A stretch of DNA of 5,479 bases from an uncultured Bacteroidota bacterium (GTDB lineage Bacteria > Bacteroidota > Bacteroidia > Chitinophagales > Chitinophagaceae). Below the pieces are notes generated by a model. That model worked only from the letters and a program-made list of their open reading frames with translations. It had not been told where the DNA came from and did no database searches. Positions 1-5,479 of this stretch are shown here, piece after piece (the first letter of the stretch is position 1; every line of letters starts with the position of its first letter). A program made the position numbers and the translations under genes. The stretch lies in contig CAILMA010000627.1 of NCBI GenBank assembly GCA_903835145.1, positions 1-5,479 on the forward strand. Direction: 5' to 3'.

Positions 1-469
1 CGGTTACCACTTTATTGGTAATAAGCGGCAATTTGCCCTTAATTTCCTTTGCTTCAGCTACTTTGATGTTCTTGAATTTGAAGCTGCTTAATCTTGGCCT
101 TTCCTCTACTTGTATATTCAGGAAAACCTTATCATCAATATATTTTGTTACGGTAACATTTATGTTAGAAAACAATTCCTGTTTCCAGAGTGCCTTGATG
201 GCCTTAGATATGCTTTCGTCATTAGGCATGTGTAATTTCTGCCCTACTGTGAGGTTGGTAACTGCCAGAATAAGGTCTGCATCGAGATACTGCGACCCGG
301 ATATGGTAACACCACCGAGCTCATACTCAACAGGTTTTTTAGCATCACCTTCCACTTGCTGCGCCATTTGCTTGAGGCCGGTACCGCGCCCGCCCATTTG
401 GGCAAACACGTTGCTCATGCCAAGCACACAGAGGAGTAATAAACCGTATCGAAAGGAGATCTTATACAT
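1..469 (-). CDS. bamA: BamA outer-membrane assembly protein, N-terminal part (cut by window edge)
   Basis: I translated this open-ended frame by hand; it gives 156 residues before the left edge. Residues 1-23 form a Sec signal peptide: positive start (MYKISFR), a Leu-rich core (10-16), and VFA|Q as the likely cleavage site. A Gly/Gln-rich linker follows (about 24-46). Residues about 48-124 read as a POTRA domain, with a GGVTISGSQYLD start, the W95-KQELFSNI turn typical of BamA POTRAs, and an ending VEERPRL. A second POTRA starts near S129. The beta-barrel lies outside the window. In this family BamA is the outer-membrane core of the BAM machine, which folds and inserts beta-barrel proteins. 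Its ATG overlaps the end of uppS by 8 bp (ATGTATAA), so the two are very likely co-transcribed and perhaps translationally coupled. No Shine-Dalgarno sequence is seen. A TamA- or other Omp85-type protein is possible, but the uppS neighbour favours BamA. Confidence 0.88.
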   Translation of the reverse strand, partial: MYKISFRYGLLLLCVLGMSNVFAQMGGRGTGLKQMAQQVEGDAKKPVEYELGGVTISGSQYLDADLILAVTNLTVGQKLHMPNDESISKAIKALWKQELFSNINVTVTKYIDDKVFLNIQVEERPRLSSFKFKNIKVAEAKEIKGKLPLITNKVVT

Positions 470-1226
470 TCGGGACAATATTCTTTTGTATTTGTTCACT
501 TGTTTTGCCAAATCGGCGTTCGCGTCGCTGGTAATCGAGCAGCGCGTCGTATAAATTTTGTTTCCTGAAATCAGGCCAATGCACTGGAGTAAAATACAAT
601 TCGGCATAAGCCAGCTGGTAAAGCAGGAAATTACTTATTCTGTTTTCTCCGCTTGTTCTTATCATCAGTTCAGGATCGGGGAAACCATGGGTATCAAGCC
701 CGGCCTGAAAATCATCTTCTGTAATATCCTCAGGTTTCAAAGCACCTGCCGCCACTTTTTCTGCAATCTTTCGTGCCGCCTGTAAGAGCTCAAACCGGGA
801 ACTGTAGCTAAGGGCAAGCACCAGATTTAGTCCGGTATTCATGGAAGTTATTTCCATTGCTTCCGTCATTTCCTGTTGGCATATCTGGGGCAAACTCGCA
901 AAATCGCCGATAACGTGCAACTTCACATTGTTCTTTTTCAGGTCATCTACTTCTTTCCTTATGGTATTAACGAGCAACTCCATCAGTGCATCAACTTCGG
1001 CCTTGGGCCGGTTCCAGTTTTCAGCAGAGAACGCATAAAGTGTGAGGTATTGTACCCCCAACTCACCGCAAGCGTCCACAATTTCGCGCACACTCACTAC
1101 ACCTTCGTAATGACCAAAAACCCTATCCTGCCCGCGCTCACGTGCCCACCTGCCATTACCATCCATTATGATGGCAATATGGCTGGGTAGCCTGCTCCGG
1201 TCAATCATTGAATGTAGGTCGCTCAT
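462..1226 (-). CDS. uppS: Isoprenyl transferase (undecaprenyl diphosphate synthase)
   Basis: This enzyme condenses farnesyl diphosphate with successive isopentenyl diphosphates in cis, giving the C55 carrier used for peptidoglycan and surface glycans; it acts at the cytoplasmic membrane. At 254 aa it matches the usual length (E. coli 253). All signature motifs are intact: HIAIIMDGNGRWA with catalytic D22; FGHYEG with H39; YAFSAENWNRP (64-74); and IRTSGENRISNFLL with R190, R196 and S198, followed by AYAELYF with metal-binding E209. Each residue lies exactly four positions before its E. coli counterpart (D26, H43, R194, R200, E213). The first ATG (1226) gives a 5' leader of about 15 nt from the proposed promoter. 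M7 (1208) is an alternative start, since homology is strong only from about residue 14. The gene runs directly into bamA with an 8-bp overlap, forming an envelope-biogenesis operon. Nothing suggests damage or transfer. Confidence 0.97.
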   Translation of the reverse strand: MSDLHSMIDRSRLPSHIAIIMDGNGRWARERGQDRVFGHYEGVVSVREIVDACGELGVQYLTLYAFSAENWNRPKAEVDALMELLVNTIRKEVDDLKKNNVKLHVIGDFASLPQICQQEMTEAMEITSMNTGLNLVLALSYSSRFELLQAARKIAEKVAAGALKPEDITEDDFQAGLDTHGFPDPELMIRTSGENRISNFLLYQLAYAELYFTPVHWPDFRKQNLYDALLDYQRRERRFGKTSEQIQKNIVPNV

Positions 1227-1246
1227 TATACTTTACAAAAAGACTG

Positions 1247-1254
1247 CAAAAGTA
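1247..1254 (-). promoter_or_regulatory. Bacteroidota -7 promoter box for uppS-bamA
   Basis: The minus strand reads TACTTTTG, an exact match to the Bacteroidota sigma-ABfr -7 consensus TAnnTTTG, 20 bp before the uppS ATG. No clear -33 TTG is seen at the expected distance, so the call rests on the -7 box and its position. Transcription would start near 1241. Confidence 0.55.
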
Positions 1255-1347
1255 GCAAAAATAGGTTGAAGGTTGTGGTATCGTAACATATGCGTTTAGT
1301 TTAACGACATTTTAACTGCAATTCGCCTGTTTTAGAACCAATATAGA

Positions 1348-1370
1348 CGGGCAGGTTTAATACCTGCTTG
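1348..1370. repeat. Small inverted repeat (hairpin)
   Basis: GCAGGT (1351-1356) pairs with ACCTGC (1362-1367) around a five-base loop. As plus-strand RNA the stem extends to 9 bp through two G-U pairs and one C-G pair; as minus-strand RNA those two G-U pairs become C-A mismatches. No gene lies upstream on the plus strand, so its role is unknown. It could be chance, a weak terminator, or a protein-binding site upstream of the uppS promoter. Confidence 0.35.
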
Positions 1371-1487
1371 CCATTGGCATGATTTTAAATGAGGCACATG
1401 ACATTTTTATACTATCGCACCTTCCTGATAGCACCAAAAGTGGCAACTGATTGCTCAATATTTCATGACGCACACAGCCTTAAATTG

Positions 1488-1522
1488 GTAAAGGTGCGCC
1501 ACAACCTGTGGCACACCTTTAC
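1488..1522 (-). terminator. Stem-loop terminator after the acyl-CoA dehydrogenase gene
   Basis: Positions 1508-1522 and 1488-1502 form a 15-bp stem with a 5-base loop, 55 bp past the dehydrogenase stop. In minus-strand RNA every position pairs, with one G-U wobble (1513/1497). In plus-strand RNA that pair is a C-A mismatch, which favours function on the minus strand. The bases after the stem (CAATTTAAGG) are only weakly U-rich, so this is not a textbook intrinsic terminator. A transcript-stabilising 3' end is an alternative. Confidence 0.6.
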
Positions 1523-1577
1523 GAATTATTTTCGGCTCAACCTTTATAAAAACCTGAACCGGTTAGGCTATCTTAAA

Positions 1578-2720
1578 TTATCCTTTAAGTACGGTCCTGC
1601 TGATTACGATACGTTGAACCTCGCTGGTACCTTCATAAATCTGGGTGATCTTAGCATCCCTCATCAGGCGCTCAACGTGGAATTCTTTTACATATCCGTA
1701 ACCGCCATGTATCTGAATTGCTTCATTAGTTACTTTCTGGGCAATATCTGATGCAAACAACTTAGCCATAGATGCAGACAAAGTATAATCTTTGTGTTCG
1801 TCCTTAGTCCACGCTGCTTTCAGACAAAGCAGGCGGGCTGCTTCAATTTCTGTCGCCATATCAGCCAGCTTAAATGCGATGGCTTGATGGTTAGAAATTT
1901 CAGTGCCGAATGCTTTACGCTCCTTGCTGTATTTTAGCGCAAGCTCATAAGCGCCACTTGCAATACCGAGGGCCTGAGCAGCTATACCGATACGGCCGCC
2001 AGCAAGCACCTTCATTGCGAAAGTGAAACCAAAACCATCATCACCTATACGGTTTTCTTTAGGCACTATCACATCCTGGAACATGATACTGTGGGTATCA
2101 CTACCCCTGATACCCAGTTTATTTTCTTTTGCACCTACGGTAACACCGGGTGAATTCTTTTCTACAATAAGCGCATTAATGCCCTTGTGCCCTTTTTCAG
2201 GGTAAGTCTGTGCAATTACAAGATAGTGCGTAGCTGAGTTACCATTGGTGATCCAGTTTTTAGTGCCATTAAGCACATAATGGTCGCCCATATCAATAGC
2301 TGTTGTGCGCTGAGAAGTAGCATCGCTACCCGCTTCAGGCTCACTAAGCAGGAAGGCTCCAATCACCTGACCGCTCGCCAATGGAACAAGGTATTTTTGT
2401 TTCTGTGCTTCGTTGCCATAGGTTTCGAGACCCCAGCAAACGAGTGAATTATTAACGCTCATACAAACAGAAACAGACGCATCGATTTTAGAAATTTCTT
2501 CCATTGCCAGTACGTAGCTTATGGTATCCATTCCGCTACCGCCGTACTTTGGGTCAACCATCATACCTAAAAAACCAAGCTCACCCAGTTTCTTAATTTG
2601 TTCAGCCGGAAATTTCTGGTGTTCGTCGCGCTCAATAACGCCCGGTAACAATTCATTTCTTGCAAAATCGCGTGCAGCCATCTGCACCGCTATCTGTTCC
2701 TCTGTAAGTTGAAAATTCAT
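1578..2720 (-). CDS. Acyl-CoA dehydrogenase, short-chain/butyryl-CoA type
   Basis: This FAD enzyme oxidises an acyl-CoA to the trans-2-enoyl-CoA and passes electrons to electron-transfer flavoprotein; it is cytosolic and serves fatty-acid or branched amino-acid breakdown. The 380-aa length matches the short-chain group. The N-terminal helical domain spans about 1-120 (LTEEQ start, YGGSGMD at 59-65). The middle beta domain has FLLSEPEAGSD (123-133) and LNGTKNWITNG (150-160), which contact FAD and substrate. The C-terminal helical domain has the RKAFG motif, QIHGGYGYVKEF, and RDAKITQIYEGTSEVQR, where E363 in IYEGTS is the expected catalytic base for short-chain and related members. The chain length or substrate cannot be fixed from sequence; butyryl-, isobutyryl- or 2-methylbutyryl-CoA are all possible. 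The start is the only ATG in frame before LTEEQ. It lies 61 bp after the lipoprotein gene on the same strand, with its own weak -7-like box. No etfAB genes are nearby. Confidence 0.95.
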   Translation of the reverse strand: MNFQLTEEQIAVQMAARDFARNELLPGVIERDEHQKFPAEQIKKLGELGFLGMMVDPKYGGSGMDTISYVLAMEEISKIDASVSVCMSVNNSLVCWGLETYGNEAQKQKYLVPLASGQVIGAFLLSEPEAGSDATSQRTTAIDMGDHYVLNGTKNWITNGNSATHYLVIAQTYPEKGHKGINALIVEKNSPGVTVGAKENKLGIRGSDTHSIMFQDVIVPKENRIGDDGFGFTFAMKVLAGGRIGIAAQALGIASGAYELALKYSKERKAFGTEISNHQAIAFKLADMATEIEAARLLCLKAAWTKDEHKDYTLSASMAKLFASDIAQKVTNEAIQIHGGYGYVKEFHVERLMRDAKITQIYEGTSEVQRIVISRTVLKG

Positions 2721-2740
2721 ATTTTAGCAGTATAACGCTG

Positions 2741-2748
2741 CAAAATAA
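2741..2748 (-). promoter_or_regulatory. Possible -7 box for the acyl-CoA dehydrogenase
   Basis: The minus strand reads TTATTTTG, one mismatch from TAnnTTTG, 20 bp before the ATG, the same distance as at uppS. No -33 TTG is seen. The gene may therefore have its own promoter rather than rely on read-through from the lipoprotein gene. Confidence 0.3.
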
Positions 2749-2781
2749 AGCGAAATTTCTGAATTATAGGTGATTTGAGCC

Positions 2782-3447
2782 CTAATCATTATTCACTTTA
2801 AGATAATCGGCATATCCTACAGTTCCCGGCAATATCTTAAACCCGAAATTACCGCCGGTAATAGACCTTGCTGCCATTGTAAACACCTGAGTTCCATTAA
2901 TAAAGCCCGTCCAGGTGCCATTGGTTTGGTCCACCTCAAGTTGGTTCCAGCCTTTCTTAGCAACAAGTGGTGTATCTATTGTTGCGGGTATAACTATGGT
3001 TGATGCCACGGTGCCTATACCCTCTTTATACAACGAATAGCTACCGGTAGAGTCTATAAAAAACGCATAGCCATTGTCGGTGGAAGATGCACCGAAAATC
3101 AATCCCATGATATTGTTGGACTTAATTGAAGTACGGACAGCGAAATTACCTGAAGTGTTTATACCGGTTGGCACTACGGTCATACTCGATTTAGCCATAC
3201 TGTAGTCCACATATTGGTAGCTGCCGCCTGTTATGCTTGCATAAGCAGAATCTGCGGCATCGGTAAACGACCAGCTGTATAGGTCGGTGCCATTAAATTC
3301 TTCATCGAACGACGATTGATAATTTGAACCCGAATTGTTGTTATTCGGGTCGGGGTGGGTATCATAGTAGTTGTGCTGATAGCAAGAAGTAAATAAAACA
3401 CTGCCAGTGAGCAGGCCTGCGATAACGAAGAGATTTCTTACTTTCAT
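2782..3447 (-). CDS. Lipoprotein with a predicted concanavalin A-like (LamG/DUF1080-type) domain
   Basis: I do not recognise a named family. Residues 1-21 are a lipoprotein signal peptide (MKVRN, hydrophobic core) ending in the lipobox FTSC, so C22 should be lipidated. A polar linker rich in His, Tyr and Asn follows (23-45, with four consecutive Asn). From about F47 to the end (221 aa), the pattern fits a jelly-roll beta-sandwich: FDEEFNGTDLYSW opening, GLIFGAS, YAFFID, a G-Y-L strand, GWNQLEV, GFINGTQVF, GGNFGF, and a closing YADYLKV. That order is typical of LamG/DUF1080 concanavalin-like domains, which often bind or cleave glycans; I see no obvious catalytic acid pair, so binding is the safer guess. 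The acidic residues of the known surface-export signal are absent right after C22 (YQHNYYD), so surface exposure is uncertain. The gene diverges from the small membrane protein; no good -7 box is seen for it. Confidence 0.75.
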   Translation of the reverse strand: MKVRNLFVIAGLLTGSVLFTSCYQHNYYDTHPDPNNNNSGSNYQSSFDEEFNGTDLYSWSFTDAADSAYASITGGSYQYVDYSMAKSSMTVVPTGINTSGNFAVRTSIKSNNIMGLIFGASSTDNGYAFFIDSTGSYSLYKEGIGTVASTIVIPATIDTPLVAKKGWNQLEVDQTNGTWTGFINGTQVFTMAARSITGGNFGFKILPGTVGYADYLKVNND

Positions 3448-3570
3448 ATCAATTTGCTTTTACTGGAAATAAGACGCAAAAAACACGCCTGAAATTAACG
3501 TGGGACTTGCATTTATTTTTATTTAACATTTTTTTAGAGCAGAATAAACCAGATGCGAATATTATCGGAA

Positions 3571-3578
3571 TAGTTTTG
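3571..3578 (+). promoter_or_regulatory. Bacteroidota -7 promoter box for the small membrane protein
   Basis: TAGTTTTG matches TAnnTTTG exactly, 34 bp before the ATG at 3613. No TTG sits at the expected -33 position. It lies within the 165-bp AT-rich spacer between two divergent genes; T-rich and A/T runs at 3515-3537 could act as an upstream element. Confidence 0.45.
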
Positions 3579-3612
3579 AGCAGATATTTAATCAACAATC
3601 CACTTCATAAAA

Positions 3613-3966
3613 ATGTACGAAAACAGATCGCAGCCAGTGGCGCCCATGCATGTATTTTATGGCCGCATCCTAAAAAGTGTCGTTACTGCAACGCTTATCC
3701 TATCGGTATGTCTTGCCATTGGTATTTTTGGATACCACTATATTGGGCATATCACCTGGATTGACTCCATACACAATGCTTCTATGATTCTGAGTGGGAT
3801 GGGGCCGGTGGTGTCGATAGATAATGTAGCAGGAAAGCTATTTTCATCGGCCTATGCGTTATTTAGCGGCGTAGCTTTTATTACCAATATCGGGCTTATA
3901 CTGGCGCCTGCAGCACACAGGTTGTTTCACACGCTTCACTGCGACGATTGCCTTATTGATAGATAA
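3613..3966 (+). CDS. Small membrane protein resembling a two-helix ion-channel pore module
   Basis: The 117-aa protein has two clear membrane helices (about 22-44 and 77-98). Between them lies a segment ordered like a potassium-channel pore: an aromatic/Asp turn (TWIDS, 48-52), a short pore-helix-like stretch (NASMIL, 55-60), a Gly-rich loop SGMGPV (61-66), then AGKLFSSAYALFSGVAF entering helix 2. In two-helix K+ channels the equivalent order is DALYFS-VVTLTTVGYGD-(G)KLF-YALxG. The filter TVGYGD is not present here; SGMGPV occupies its place. I recall similar short proteins in other bacteria, usually annotated as hypothetical. The C-terminus holds H102, H106, H109, C110 and C113. The first ATG is chosen because it lies closest to the promoter box; M12 (3646) is an alternative. 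Whether it conducts ions is inference; it might be a degenerate or structural pore relative. It is not clearly in an operon with the thioesterase 65 bp downstream. Confidence 0.75.
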   Translation: MYENRSQPVAPMHVFYGRILKSVVTATLILSVCLAIGIFGYHYIGHITWIDSIHNASMILSGMGPVVSIDNVAGKLFSSAYALFSGVAFITNIGLILAPAAHRLFHTLHCDDCLIDR

Positions 3967-4005
3967 ATTCAATCAACCTATTGGCCGTAGGGATGCGTTG
4001 TAGCC

Positions 4006-4013
4006 TACCTTTG
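4006..4013 (+). promoter_or_regulatory. Bacteroidota -7 promoter box for the thioesterase
   Basis: TACCTTTG is an exact match to TAnnTTTG, 18 bp before the ATG at 4032. A TTG at 3981-3983 lies 22 bp upstream of the box, slightly longer than usual for the -33 element. Of the boxes in this window it has the best combination of both elements. Confidence 0.55.
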
Positions 4014-4031
4014 CCGTATTAACAGGGAATC

Positions 4032-4490
4032 ATGGGCTATAAAGAAATACCGAAGGGCAAGGTGCTGGAGTGGATAAAGGAAACATTTGAAGGCAAGGAA
4101 GTAACTACATCGCGCTCTCCTGCTGGTAACTGGCTGGCATTCACACTGGAAAGGATTCAGAAAGGTGAAGCAGTACTTAATGTGCTCGTAAAACACGAAA
4201 TGACCAACCCCTACGGCAATATACACGGCGGCATGATGAGCCTGGTAATAGATGAAGCCATTGGCTGGGGAGTGGTAAGCCTTGATGCGGATACTCATTA
4301 CACATCACTCACACTCAACGTGGACTTTCTCTTCTCCATTAAAGAAGGCCAAAGACTGCGTGCTGAGTCAAAAGTGCTGAGGGTAGGCAAAAAAATAATA
4401 AACGTAGAATGCCATGTCTACGACCTTGAAGGCAAAATACTTGCGCGCGGCAACAGCAATCTTATAGCAACAGGGATGGAGTTTGTATAA
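4032..4490 (+). CDS. PaaI-type hotdog-fold thioesterase
   Basis: This 152-aa protein fits the small hotdog thioesterases that cleave acyl-CoA to free acid and CoA in the cytosol. The key segment is NPYGNIHGGMMSLVIDEAIGW (59-79): N59, the H65-G66-G67 turn, and D74/E75 on the long central helix are the positions that form the active site in the PaaI/YbgC-like group. The preceding strand (AVLNVLVKHEM) and the following strands (HYTSLTLNVDFLFSI, LRAESKVLRVGKKIINVECHVYD, ILARGNSNLIAT) complete the hotdog sheet. Substrate cannot be assigned; phenylacetyl-CoA use is not implied because no paa genes are present. The start follows a well-placed promoter box; no Shine-Dalgarno is seen. It ends 46 bp before recQ on the same strand, so the two may be partly co-transcribed, though their functions do not suggest a link. 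Confidence 0.9.
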   Translation: MGYKEIPKGKVLEWIKETFEGKEVTTSRSPAGNWLAFTLERIQKGEAVLNVLVKHEMTNPYGNIHGGMMSLVIDEAIGWGVVSLDADTHYTSLTLNVDFLFSIKEGQRLRAESKVLRVGKKIINVECHVYDLEGKILARGNSNLIATGMEFV

Positions 4491-4510
4491 AAGTTGTTCG
4501 GGTTTCTCCC

Positions 4511-4518
4511 TATCTTAG
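4511..4518 (+). promoter_or_regulatory. Weak candidate -7 box for recQ
   Basis: TATCTTAG is one mismatch from TAnnTTTG, 18 bp before the recQ ATG at 4537, the same spacing as at the thioesterase. Nearby TTG triplets (4483-4485 and 4494-4496) are at unsuitable distances. It could mean recQ has its own promoter; read-through from the thioesterase gene is equally likely. Confidence 0.25.
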
Positions 4519-4536
4519 CCTTCCCAATCATCAATT

Positions 4537-5479
4537 ATGATTTCCTATTCCAGAGAACGGCTACACCAGGCATTACAACATTTTTTTGGTTACAATCAAT
4601 TCAGGCTTAACCAGTTACCCGTAATAGAAAGTATACTTTCTGGTAAGGATGTAATGGCTATAATGCCTACGGGTGGAGGAAAAAGTATCTGCTTCCAGCT
4701 ACCTGCCATGCTGCTCCCGGGCATCACTATCGTCGTTTCGCCCCTTATCGCATTGATGAAGGACCAGGTGGATTCGCTGCTGGCCAACGGCATACACGCT
4801 GCCTTTCTGAATTCAACGCAATCACCCGAGGAGCAAAAAGAAGTCATTAACCAGGCACGGCAGGGAAACATCAAACTCCTATACATAGCACCAGAAAGAA
4901 TACCAACAAACAGTGCGCCGTTTATAGAATTTCTGAAAACGCTTAACCCGTCTTTGTTTGCCATTGATGAGGCTCATTGCATCTCCTCGTGGGGCCACGA
5001 TTTCAGGCCTGAATACCTGAAACTGGCTATTCTGAAACAAAGTTTCCCTCAAGTGCCTGTACTGGCACTCACTGCCAGCGCCGATAAAATAACGCAGGAC
5101 GACATAATAACGAAACTGGACGTGCCGAAGGCAACAGTATACATATCCAGTTTTAACCGGCCGAACATATGGTATTATGTGCGCCCTAAGCAAAATACGC
5201 TGGGCAAAATAGCCGAGTACATACTAAAGCACAAGGATGATTGTGGTATTATTTACGCACTTTCGCGGGCAAGCACTATGGAAATAGCTGAAAATCTGAA
5301 GAAATTCGGAATAAAGGCGGCACACTACCATGCTGGCCTGGCACCGGAAGAACGCAGCCGGGTGCAGGAAGGGTTTCAGAAAGATGAAATTACAGTAATA
5401 GTGGCTACTATAGCCTTCGGAATGGGTATTGACAAGTCGAATGTGCGCTATGTGATACACCACGATATGCCCAAGAACA
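4537..5479 (+). CDS. recQ: ATP-dependent DNA helicase RecQ, N-terminal part (cut by window edge)
   Basis: The frame from ATG 4537 runs 314 codons to the right edge without a stop. RecQ is a superfamily 2 helicase that unwinds DNA 3' to 5' during recombination repair. Visible motifs in order: motif 0 (FGYNQFRLNQ, 17-26, with the adenine-contacting Q26); motif I/Walker A (MPTGGGKS, 43-50, K49); motif Ia (SPLIALMKDQV, 68-78); motif II DEAH (144-147), followed by the RecQ aromatic-rich loop CISSWGHDFRPEY (148-160); motif III as LTASAD (178-183, usually LTATAD); SFNRPNI (205-211); motif IV GIIYALSR (237-244); HAGL (265-268); and motif V VATIAFGMGIDK (289-300). The window ends before motif VI, so the zinc-binding, winged-helix and HRDC regions cannot be judged. 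The only in-frame ATG before motif 0 is the start used. No fusion or frameshift is visible. Confidence 0.95.
   Translation, partial: MISYSRERLHQALQHFFGYNQFRLNQLPVIESILSGKDVMAIMPTGGGKSICFQLPAMLLPGITIVVSPLIALMKDQVDSLLANGIHAAFLNSTQSPEEQKEVINQARQGNIKLLYIAPERIPTNSAPFIEFLKTLNPSLFAIDEAHCISSWGHDFRPEYLKLAILKQSFPQVPVLALTASADKITQDDIITKLDVPKATVYISSFNRPNIWYYVRPKQNTLGKIAEYILKHKDDCGIIYALSRASTMEIAENLKKFGIKAAHYHAGLAPEERSRVQEGFQKDEITVIVATIAFGMGIDKSNVRYVIHHDMPKN

Larger units (their letters stand above)
1227..1577. other. Intergenic region between the acyl-CoA dehydrogenase and uppS
   Basis: This 351-bp stretch has no convincing gene on either strand. The frame that opens on the plus strand at 1389 runs antisense into the dehydrogenase and resembles no known protein. 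The region holds the uppS -7 box at its left end, a small hairpin at 1348-1370, and a strong stem-loop at 1488-1522 that probably terminates the dehydrogenase transcript. It has no tRNA-like fold or tandem repeat that I can see. The stretch 1371-1487 holds nothing I can assign. Confidence 0.7.

Noticed and set aside
15..554. 179-codon open frame on the plus strand
   Set aside because: It lies antisense to the start of bamA and the end of uppS, both of which have clear family motifs; its own translation resembles nothing.
1552..1566. Near-palindrome around AACCGGTT just past the dehydrogenase stop
   Set aside because: The arms are short, need a bulge, and leave no loop; the longer stem-loop nearby explains termination better.
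1389..1751. 120-codon open frame on the plus strand, partly in the intergenic gap
   Set aside because: Its second half is antisense to the dehydrogenase, it spans the terminator stem-loop, and its composition has no domain pattern.
3507..3764. 85-codon plus-strand frame overlapping the pore-like gene
   Set aside because: It overlaps the better-supported frame at 3613, starts in the AT-rich spacer before the promoter box, and lacks the two-helix pattern.
4005..4298. 97-codon minus-strand frame inside the thioesterase
   Set aside because: It is antisense to a gene with intact active-site residues and has no recognisable features.
1578..4490. A fatty-acid degradation cluster formed by the dehydrogenase and thioesterase
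   Set aside because: The two genes are on opposite strands with unrelated genes between them, and no thiolase, hydratase or ETF genes are present.
4596..5463. Three minus-strand frames opposite recQ
   Set aside because: They are antisense to an uninterrupted helicase frame with all its motifs in order.
1..5479. Mobile element, CRISPR array, defence or toxin-antitoxin system
   Set aside because: I saw no transposase, integrase, direct-repeat array, attachment-like repeat or paired small genes; RecQ alone is a housekeeping repair helicase.

Overview
The window looks like ordinary chromosome from a Bacteroidota bacterium, probably a Chitinophagaceae/Sphingobacteriia-type relative. This rests on protein style (a BamA with a short N-terminal linker, an Asn-rich lipoprotein tether), the near absence of Shine-Dalgarno sequences, and copies of the Bacteroidota -7 promoter motif TAnnTTTG just upstream of several starts. 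I inferred the lineage from these features and did not test it by database search.

Layout: seven protein genes fall into two divergent blocks. The left block is on the minus strand. In transcription order it holds a concanavalin A-like lipoprotein (3447-2782), an acyl-CoA dehydrogenase (2720-1578), a 351-bp gap with a strong stem-loop, and then uppS (1226-462), which overlaps the start of bamA by 8 bp; bamA runs off the left edge. The right block is on the plus strand: a small two-helix membrane protein with a channel-like pore region (3613-3966), a PaaI-type hotdog thioesterase (4032-4490), and recQ (4537 onward), cut by the right edge. The blocks diverge from a 165-bp AT-rich spacer (3448-3612).

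How the genes work together: uppS and bamA form a cell-envelope unit. UppS makes the undecaprenyl diphosphate precursor of the lipid carrier for peptidoglycan and surface glycans, and BamA inserts outer-membrane beta-barrels. The acyl-CoA dehydrogenase and the thioesterase both act on acyl-CoA, but they lie on opposite strands about 1.3 kb apart and need not share a pathway. RecQ is a DNA-repair helicase whose partners are not visible here.

I found no mobile element, CRISPR array, tRNA, rRNA, toxin-antitoxin pair or defence module. The least ordinary item is the small membrane protein, which resembles the pore module of two-helix potassium channels but has a non-canonical sequence where the selectivity filter would be. 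The rest is mostly housekeeping.
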